NCBI RefSeq assembly: GCF_017526105.1
Contig: NZ_CP071839.1
Span: forward strand, 7,168,001-7,232,000
Direction: 5' to 3'
DNA: 64,000 bases
Source: Streptomyces cyanogenus
Lineage (GTDB): Bacteria; Actinomycetota; Actinomycetes; Streptomycetales; Streptomycetaceae
Under the pieces are notes generated by a model. The model saw nothing but the letters and a program-made list of their open reading frames with translations, was not told the DNA's origin and did no database searches. Position numbers and translations under genes: made by a program. Position 1 is the stretch's first letter, and each line of letters starts with the position of its first letter. Positions 58,924 to 64,000 of this stretch are shown piece by piece.

Positions 58924-59855
58924 GCCCCGGCGACGCCCGGACCCTGCGGGCGGGCCGCCGCACCGTGGAGATACGGCGGCCGGGGAAGGTGCTCTTCCCC
59001 GGCGGCGGGGGCACGAAGGAGTACACCAAGGGCGACCTCGCCGACTACTACCGGTCCGTCGCGCCGTATCTGCTGCCGCACCTGCGCGGCCGCCCGCTGA
59101 CGCTGGAACGCTGTCCGGACGGCCTGGAGGGCCAGCGGTTCCTGCAGAAGAACACCCCGGAGCACTACCCGGAGTGGATCACCCGTGTCGAGGTCGCCAA
59201 GGAGGGCGGCACGGTCACCCACGTCGTGTGCGACGACACCGCCACCCTCCTCTACCTCGCCGACCAGGCCTGCGTCACCCTGCACCGCTGGCTCTCCCGG
59301 ACCGACCGGGCCGGCGGCCCCGACCACCCCGACCGGCTGGTCTTCGACCTCGATCCGGACGGTGACGACTTCGCCACCGTCCGGGACGCGGCCCACTGGA
59401 TGCGTGAGCTGCTGGACGAGCTGGGCCTGCCCGCGGCGCCCATGACCACCGGCTCGCGCGGCCTGCACCTCGTCGTCCCGCTGGACGGCCGCCACGACTT
59501 CGACGAGGTGCGGCGGTTCGCCCACGACGTCGCCGAGCTGGCCGCCGCCCGGCACCCCGACCGGCTCACCACCGCGGCCCGCAAGCAGGACCGTGCGGAC
59601 CGCCTCTACCTGGATGTGCAGCGCAACGGCTACGCCCAGACCGCCGTCACCCCCTACAGCCTCCGCGCCCGCCCAGGCGCCCCGGTCGCCGTGCCCCTAG
59701 CCTGGAAGCAGGTGGACGATCCAGCGCTGGACGCCCGCCGGTGGAGCATCGCCGACGCCGTCGACCAGGCCCGGACGGAGCCGTGGGGCGACCTGCCCCA
59801 CCGTGGCCGCTCGCTGGATCCGGCCCGGCGCCGTCTCGATGACATGCGCTCCTGA
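58920..59855 (+). CDS. Stand-alone LigD polymerase/primase domain protein
   Basis: The 311-residue protein matches the polymerase part of LigD: KVLFPGGGGTKEYTKGDLADYY, then GFFQKN-like RFLQKNTPEHYPEWI, DLDPDGDDFATV with the metal-binding aspartates, and MTTGSRGLHLVVPLDGRH with the catalytic His. Ligase and phosphoesterase domains are absent. With Ku, LigD polymerases fill ends in non-homologous end joining. Its ATG lies in the transketolase stop (ATGA), so the two are translated together. No Ku gene is in the window. Confidence 0.92.
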   Translation: MSPGDARTLRAGRRTVEIRRPGKVLFPGGGGTKEYTKGDLADYYRSVAPYLLPHLRGRPLTLERCPDGLEGQRFLQKNTPEHYPEWITRVEVAKEGGTVTHVVCDDTATLLYLADQACVTLHRWLSRTDRAGGPDHPDRLVFDLDPDGDDFATVRDAAHWMRELLDELGLPAAPMTTGSRGLHLVVPLDGRHDFDEVRRFAHDVAELAAARHPDRLTTAARKQDRADRLYLDVQRNGYAQTAVTPYSLRARPGAPVAVPLAWKQVDDPALDARRWSIADAVDQARTEPWGDLPHRGRSLDPARRRLDDMRS

Positions 59856-59900
59856 GGTTTGGCCAAGAGAGGAACGGCCACACGCAGGGGAGAGGTGGCC

Positions 59901-60293
59901 ATGTCGAACACAAACAACACTTCAGACTCACAGAGTTCACAGGAAGCACAGGACTCTCAGCACTCTCAGCACTCCGACGACACGCACGAGACGCAGGGCG
60001 GCACCCGCCGCAAGGAGAACAGCCGGCGACCGACCCCCATGGAGGTGCTGCGCCAGGCGCGCGGCCAGCTCGCCGAGCTCACCGGACTCGCTCCCGAGTC
60101 CGTGTCCTCCTTCGAGGAGACCGAGGACGGCTGGTCCCTTGAGGTCGAGGTCCTGGAACTCGCCCGGGTCCCGGACACGATGAGCCTGATGGCGAGCTAC
60201 CAGGTCGAGCTGGACCCGGAGGGCCAGCTGACCGGGTACCGGCGTGTCCGCCGCTACGAACGCGGCAGGGCCGACGCGCGCGGTGGCCGCTGA
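59901..60293 (+). CDS. gvpO: Gas vesicle protein GvpO
   Basis: The 130-residue protein has a disordered Ser/Gln/Asp-rich head (about 1-45) and then the GvpO domain: PMEVLRQARGQLAELTGL, SFEETEDGWSLEVEVLELAR and YQVELDPEGQLTGYRRVRRY. GvpO is present in all gas-vesicle clusters of actinobacteria and some archaea and is needed for expression or assembly. The ATG at 59901 follows GGGGAGAGG. It opens the gvp run, 45 bases after the LigD-like gene. Confidence 0.92.
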   Translation: MSNTNNTSDSQSSQEAQDSQHSQHSDDTHETQGGTRRKENSRRPTPMEVLRQARGQLAELTGLAPESVSSFEETEDGWSLEVEVLELARVPDTMSLMASYQVELDPEGQLTGYRRVRRYERGRADARGGR

Positions 60294-60359
60294 GCCACGG
60301 CGCGTGCTCCCCGCCCGCGCAGACCGTGCACCCACTACGCAGGAGGAGGAATCGCCGGC

Positions 60360-60782
60360 ATGACTGTAGTTCCGGCACAGCAGACCGGAGGCGGAGGCGG
60401 CAGCAGCGGCCTCTACGACGTACTCGAGCTGGTCCTGGACCGAGGACTGGTGATCGACGCGTTCGTCCGCGTCTCCCTGGTCGGCATCGAGATCCTGAAG
60501 ATCGATGTCCGGGTCGTCGTGGCCAGCGTCGACACCTACCTGCGCTTCGCCGAGGCGTGCAACCGCCTGGACCTGGAGGCGGGCCCGCGCAAGAGCCCGG
60601 GCCTTCCCGAGATCGTGGGCGAGGTCACCGAGTCCGGTGCCCGCGGCAAGTCCAAGGGCGCGCTGTCCGGCGCCGCGCAGACCATATCCGACGCCTTCAA
60701 CCAGGCTCGTCAGGAAGGGGAGACCGAGTCCAGGCCGCGTACGCGGAAGGCTCCGGCGCGTCGTAAGGAGGAGCAGGAGTGA
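60360..60782 (+). CDS. gvpA: Gas vesicle structural protein GvpA
   Basis: The 140-residue protein contains the GvpA shell core LYDVLELVLDRGLVIDAFVR and VSLVGIEILKIDVRVVVASVDTYL. In other organisms this forms the ribbed wall. A Gly-rich head and a basic tail of about 70 residues (RPRTRKAPARRKEEQE) extend it well beyond the 70-80 residues of floating species. GGAGGAGGA lies before the ATG. The next gene's GTG overlaps its stop. Confidence 0.93.
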   Translation: MTVVPAQQTGGGGGSSGLYDVLELVLDRGLVIDAFVRVSLVGIEILKIDVRVVVASVDTYLRFAEACNRLDLEAGPRKSPGLPEIVGEVTESGARGKSKGALSGAAQTISDAFNQARQEGETESRPRTRKAPARRKEEQE

Positions 60783-61549
60783 GCACCTACGTCTACGGGA
60801 TCACCGCCCGGTCCCACCCTGCGCTGCCCGAGGGCATGACCGGGGTGGGCGAGCCGCCGCGCACCGTCCGTGTGCTCACCGCGGGTGAACTGGCCGCTGT
60901 CGTCAGTGACGCGCCCGAGGACCTGCGCCCCAAGCGCCGGGACCTGCTCGCGCACCAGAACGTGCTCGCCGAGGCGGGCGCGGGCGGCTGCGTGCTGCCG
61001 ATGCGGTTCGGCAGCGTCGCCGACGACGACGACACCGTGACCCGGGTGCTCACCGATCGGGCCGAGCACTACCTGGAGCGGCTGCGCGAGCTGGACGGCA
61101 AGGTCGAGTACAACGTCAAGGCCACGCACGTCGAGGAGGCCGTCCTGCACCGCGTGATGGCCGAGAACGCGGACGTCCGCGCCCTCGCCGAGGCCAACCG
61201 CAAGGCCGGCGGTGGCGGCTACGACGACAAGATCCGCCTCGGCGAGATGGTCGCCGCCGCAGTCAAGGCCAAGGAGACCGAGGACGCGCAGGAGGTGCAG
61301 GGACTGCTCGCACCGGTCGCTTCCGCCGTCAGCGTGGGGCCCGAGTCCACCGGCTGGCTGCTGAACGTGTCGTTCCTGGTCGACCGGGGCTCGGCCGAGG
61401 ACTTCCTCGCCACCGTGGAGCAGGTCCGCAAGAGCCACGCCCATCTGGACCTGAGGGTCAACGGGCCGCTGCCGCCGTACAGCTTCGTCGAGCCCGGCCC
61501 GGGGCAGCCCGCCGGCAGCACGGCCGGCGCGGGCGCCGGCGCGCAGTAG
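60779..61549 (+). CDS. gvpF: Gas vesicle protein GvpF/GvpL family
   Basis: The 256-residue protein has the GvpL/F pattern: YVYGITARSHPALPEGMTGVG, a motif VLPMRFGSVADDDD, YLERLRELDGKVEYNVKATH and late FLVDRGSAEDFLATVEQV. It is an accessory protein thought to bind GvpA and start assembly. GAGGAG precedes the GTG, which overlaps the gvpA stop. A short Pro/Gly/Ala tail ends it. Confidence 0.92.
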   Translation: MSTYVYGITARSHPALPEGMTGVGEPPRTVRVLTAGELAAVVSDAPEDLRPKRRDLLAHQNVLAEAGAGGCVLPMRFGSVADDDDTVTRVLTDRAEHYLERLRELDGKVEYNVKATHVEEAVLHRVMAENADVRALAEANRKAGGGGYDDKIRLGEMVAAAVKAKETEDAQEVQGLLAPVASAVSVGPESTGWLLNVSFLVDRGSAEDFLATVEQVRKSHAHLDLRVNGPLPPYSFVEPGPGQPAGSTAGAGAGAQ

Positions 61550-61579
61550 CGCTCCCGGCCCGGCGGAAAGGAGAACACC

Positions 61580-61837
61580 GTGGGACTGATCGGCGAAGTG
61601 CTGATGCTGCCGTTCGCACCCGTGCGCGGCAGCGCGTGGGCCGTCAGGCAGGTGCTCCGTGAGGCGGAGCGGATCTACTACGACCCCGCCACCGTACGGG
61701 CCGAACTCGCCCGCCTGGAAGAGCAGTTGGAGGCGGGCGAGATCACCGCTGAGGAGTTCGACCAGCGCGAGGACGAACTTCTCGACCGGCTGGAGACCGC
61801 TACGCGCTCCGGCGACACCACAGGCAACGGGACGTGA
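61580..61837 (+). CDS. gvpG: Gas vesicle protein GvpG
   Basis: The 85-residue protein has the GvpG pattern: GLIGEVLMLPFAPVRGSAWAV, then VLREAERIYYDPATVRAELA and a coiled coil LARLEEQLEAGEITAEEFDQ. It is an accessory assembly protein. AAAGGAGAA precedes the GTG. Confidence 0.92.
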   Translation: MGLIGEVLMLPFAPVRGSAWAVRQVLREAERIYYDPATVRAELARLEEQLEAGEITAEEFDQREDELLDRLETATRSGDTTGNGT

Positions 61838-61838
61838 C

Positions 61839-62492
61839 ATGAACCGAACCGCACTGGGCCTCGCCGTAGGGGCCGGATACCTGCTCGGACGCACCAAGAA
61901 GCTCAAAATGGCCCTCGCGGTCGGCTCCCTGGTGGCGGGCAAGAAGCTGAACCTCAGCCCGCGGATGGTCGCGGACCTGGTGAACCAGCAGCTGAAGAAC
62001 AACCCGCAGTTCAAGGAGATCGGCGACCAGCTGCGCCAGGACCTGCGAGGCGTCGGCAAGGCCGCTTCCGGCGCAGTCGCCGAGCGGCAGATCAACGCGC
62101 TCGCCGACCGGCTGCACGGTCGTACGGCGCAGGTCCGCGATCAGCTGTCCGGCGTCGCGCCGTCCTCGTCCGGCGAGGAGCCGGACGAGGAGGACGGCGA
62201 GGAGGGACGCGAGCAGGGCGGCCGTCAGGAGTCCGCCGACGACCGCGACGAGGACCAGAGCGGGCAGGCGTCCCGCGACGGGGAGTCGCGTGACGGGGAA
62301 CCGGCCCGGAAGGCTCCGGCGAAGAAGACGGCGGGCAAGAAGTCCGCGGCCAGGAAGACGGCTCCCGCGAAGAAGACGGCGGCCAAGAAGGCGAGCGCGG
62401 CCCGCAGGACGGCCGCGAAGAAGACGGCTTCGGCCGGGGACGCGGCCTCAGGGGCCGCCTCCCGGCGGTCGAAAGGCGGCGATGACCGATGA
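61839..62492 (+). CDS. gvpY: GvpY-like protein with a histone-H1-like basic tail
   Basis: The 217-residue protein has an N-terminal domain (about 1-105: LGLAVGAGYLLGRTKKLKMAL, then LVNQQLKNNPQFKEIGDQLR and NALADRLHGRT). A strongly acidic spacer follows (EEPDEEDGEEGREQG), then a tail of about 75 residues of AKKTA/ARKTA repeats like histone H1. The place between gvpG and an SRPBCC gene matches gvpY of Streptomyces clusters; I am sure of the position, less of the name. It begins 1 base after gvpG. Its stop overlaps the next ATG. Confidence 0.75.
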   Translation: MNRTALGLAVGAGYLLGRTKKLKMALAVGSLVAGKKLNLSPRMVADLVNQQLKNNPQFKEIGDQLRQDLRGVGKAASGAVAERQINALADRLHGRTAQVRDQLSGVAPSSSGEEPDEEDGEEGREQGGRQESADDRDEDQSGQASRDGESRDGEPARKAPAKKTAGKKSAARKTAPAKKTAAKKASAARRTAAKKTASAGDAASGAASRRSKGGDDR

Positions 62493-63658
62493 CCGACACC
62501 CTCGGATCCGCCACCTCGGCGGCCGGCAAGGCCACGGGGGCCGCCACGGGCGGCCCGCTGAGCGGTCTCGCGCACAGTGAGGCGGCCGACCGGCTGAAGG
62601 AGGAAGTGCAGGAGTACCTGTCCGCGCAGGCCCAGCGCATGCTGACGGGCCTCGGCCGCAAGCTCGGCGAGACCACCGTCAAGCTCAACGACATCGCCGA
62701 GGGCAACAGCCCGGGCTTCGCGAAGATGGCGCTGGAGGGCGGGCGCAAGCTCGCCGAGGGCAAGGGCCCGGTGCGCTCCGCCGTGGAGCTGGGCGCCTCC
62801 CGCGCCAAGGAGAACGTGATGGGCGCGCTGAAGAGCCTCGGGGGCGGCAAGGGCAAGAAGGGCGGCGCGGGCAAGAAGCCCACCGTCATCATGGAGTCCG
62901 TCGACGTCGGCGTACCGCTGCGCACGGCCTACGACCAGTGGACCCAGTACCAGTCCTTCTCCACCTTCGCCAAGGGCGTCAAGAGCGCGAACCGCGACGA
63001 CGACACCCACTCCGACTGGCAGGCGAAGATCTTCTGGTCCAGCCGGAGCTGGAAGGCGAAGACGACCGAGCAGATCCCCGACTACCGCATCCAGTGGACC
63101 TCGGAGGGCGCCAAGGGCACCACCAAGGGCGTGGTCTCCTTCCACCGGCTGGAGGAGAACCTCACCCGGGTCCTGCTCGTCATGGAGTACTACCCGACCG
63201 GCCTGTTCGAGAAGACCGGCAACATCTGGCGCGCCCAGGGCCGCCGGGCCCGGCTGGACCTGAAGAACTTCGCCCGCTTCATCACCCTCAAGGGAGAGGC
63301 GGAGGACAGCTGGCGCGGCGAGATCCGCGACGGCGAGGTGGTCCGCAGCCACGAGGACGCCCTCGCGGAGGAGGAGTCGGAGGAAGAGCGGCCGGAGGAG
63401 GAGCAGCCGGAGGAAGAGGGGCCGGAGGAGGAGCAGCCCGAGGAGGAAGAGGAAACCGAAGGGGAAGAAGAAGAGGAAGAGGAGCCCTACGAGGGCGAGT
63501 ACGAGGAGGGGGAGGAAGGGCAGTACGAGGACGAGGAGGAAGGTGAGGAAGGGGGCGAGTACGAGGGCGAGTACGAGGACGAAGCGGAACCCGAGGAAGA
63601 GCCCGAGGAAGAAGAGGAAGAGGAACCCGAGTACGCAGAGCGCGGGGGCCGTCGATGA
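62489..63658 (+). CDS. gvpZ: GvpZ-like SRPBCC protein with a Glu-rich tail
   Basis: The 389-residue protein has an amphipathic head (about 1-120), an SRPBCC domain (about 130-270: MESVDVGVPLRTAYDQWTQY, RIQWTSEGAKGTTKGVVSFH, TRVLLVMEYYPTGLFEKTG) and about 100 residues that are mostly Glu with Tyr/Gly. The SRPBCC part is like the polyketide-cyclase/COQ10 group. The position matches gvpZ. The tail is encoded by a purine-rich tract. ATGA joins it to gvpY on one side and gvpJ on the other. Confidence 0.8.
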   Translation: MTDTLGSATSAAGKATGAATGGPLSGLAHSEAADRLKEEVQEYLSAQAQRMLTGLGRKLGETTVKLNDIAEGNSPGFAKMALEGGRKLAEGKGPVRSAVELGASRAKENVMGALKSLGGGKGKKGGAGKKPTVIMESVDVGVPLRTAYDQWTQYQSFSTFAKGVKSANRDDDTHSDWQAKIFWSSRSWKAKTTEQIPDYRIQWTSEGAKGTTKGVVSFHRLEENLTRVLLVMEYYPTGLFEKTGNIWRAQGRRARLDLKNFARFITLKGEAEDSWRGEIRDGEVVRSHEDALAEEESEEERPEEEQPEEEGPEEEQPEEEEETEGEEEEEEEPYEGEYEEGEEGQYEDEEEGEEGGEYEGEYEDEAEPEEEPEEEEEEEPEYAERGGRR

Positions 63659-64000
63659 CGAGCCGCTTCCCCGAAGGCGGCCGGTTCCCCGAGCCCTACG
63701 GCCAGGGCTCGGGGGCGAACCTCGCCGACATCCTGGAGCGCGTGCTCGACAAGGGTGTCGTCATCGCGGGTGACATCAGGATCAACCTGCTCGACATCGA
63801 ACTGCTCACCATCAAGCTGCGGCTCATCGTCGCCTCGGTCGACAAGGCCAAGGAGATGGGGATCGACTGGTGGGAGACCGATCCGGCGCTCTCCTCCCGG
63901 GCCCGCCGGGACGAGCTGACCCGGGAGAACACCGAGCTGCGCGAACGGCTCGCCCGGCTGGAGGAACTCGAGTCGGGCCACGCCCCGAGGGAGGCACCAT
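63655..64000 (+). CDS. gvpJ: GvpA/GvpJ family protein, cut by the window end
   Basis: At least 115 residues are present. LADILERVLDKGVVIAGDIR and INLLDIELLTIKLRLIVASV are the GvpA-type core, and a coiled coil TRENTELRERLARLEELESG follows. The WWETDP stretch and longer tail are typical of GvpJ, the minor cap-related paralogue, not the main wall protein. ATG 63655 lies in the gvpZ stop. It runs off the window. Confidence 0.88.
   Translation, partial: MTSRFPEGGRFPEPYGQGSGANLADILERVLDKGVVIAGDIRINLLDIELLTIKLRLIVASVDKAKEMGIDWWETDPALSSRARRDELTRENTELRERLARLEELESGHAPREAP

Overview
The window is high-GC actinobacterial chromosome and almost certainly Streptomyces. It has dense short-spaced genes, many GTG starts, ATGA/GTGA stop-start overlaps, a crotonyl-CoA carboxylase/reductase with an ethylmalonyl-CoA mutase, a Streptomyces-type gas-vesicle cluster and MocR and SpoIIE-type regulators. 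From memory, the right two thirds (Ada/Ogt/Sir2, pssA-psd, ccr locus, gvp cluster) follow the gene order of the S. coelicolor SCO646x-SCO650x region. The left third looks more accessory. I saw no tRNA, rRNA, CRISPR array, insertion sequence or integrase.

Layout. 1-1.5 kb: a nucleotidyl-cyclase-like gene broken by an in-frame TAG, next to a Crp/Fnr-type regulator, with a perfect Crp-like palindrome between them. 1.8-2.05 kb: a small GlsB/YeaQ stress membrane protein. 2.4-7.7 kb: a tight group of a GCS2-type carboxylate-amine ligase, an unreported 37-codon reading frame with a strong ribosome binding site and a Gly/Cys-rich end, an asparagine-synthase-like amidotransferase whose start overlaps that small frame, and an S9 peptidase. 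This is the best candidate here for an undescribed peptide-modifying (RiPP-like) or osmolyte system. 7.8-15.6 kb: RecQ-like helicase, a small Cys protein, gamma-glutamyltransferase, inositol-phosphatase-like protein, an FAD oxidoreductase coupled to a macrodomain protein, and a small membrane protein.

15.5-24.2 kb: a MocR regulator with an expanded repeat linker, a B3/B4 protein, a MetF-like protein, an Ada-AlkA fusion followed by Ogt (alkylation repair), then Sir2, a decayed antitoxin, a NUDIX hydrolase and an ADP-ribosylglycohydrolase, so ADP-ribose chemistry is concentrated here. 24.3-27.1 kb: glycerate kinase, then psd-pssA for phosphatidylethanolamine synthesis. 27.3-33.4 kb: a leftward operon ccr-ecm-citE-maoC-acd, the ethylmalonyl-CoA pathway that makes extender units and assimilates acetyl-CoA. 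Its promoter spacer contains one palindrome and a second palindrome abuts its -35. A TetR regulator and a duplicated 3-hydroxyacyl-CoA dehydrogenase lie upstream.

37-47.7 kb: HEAT-repeat protein, GNAT acetyltransferase coupled to a RidA gene that has lost its core, a secreted tripeptidyl-aminopeptidase-like hydrolase, a radical SAM protein, an SRPBCC protein, an MFS exporter fused to beta-sandwich repeats, a PAS-GAF-SpoIIE-HATPase phosphatase and a methyltransferase. 47.8-52.8 kb: four overlapping peptidase genes (M55, M20, S9, S66) suited to degrading D-amino-acid or wall-derived peptides. 52.8-59.9 kb: GNAT, VOC, holin-like, F420-dependent oxidoreductase, NDH-2-like flavoprotein, then transketolase coupled to a stand-alone LigD polymerase domain. 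59.9-64 kb: gas-vesicle genes gvpO-A-F-G-Y-Z-J, cut by the window edge. The long reading frames opposite real genes are high-GC shadows and are not listed.
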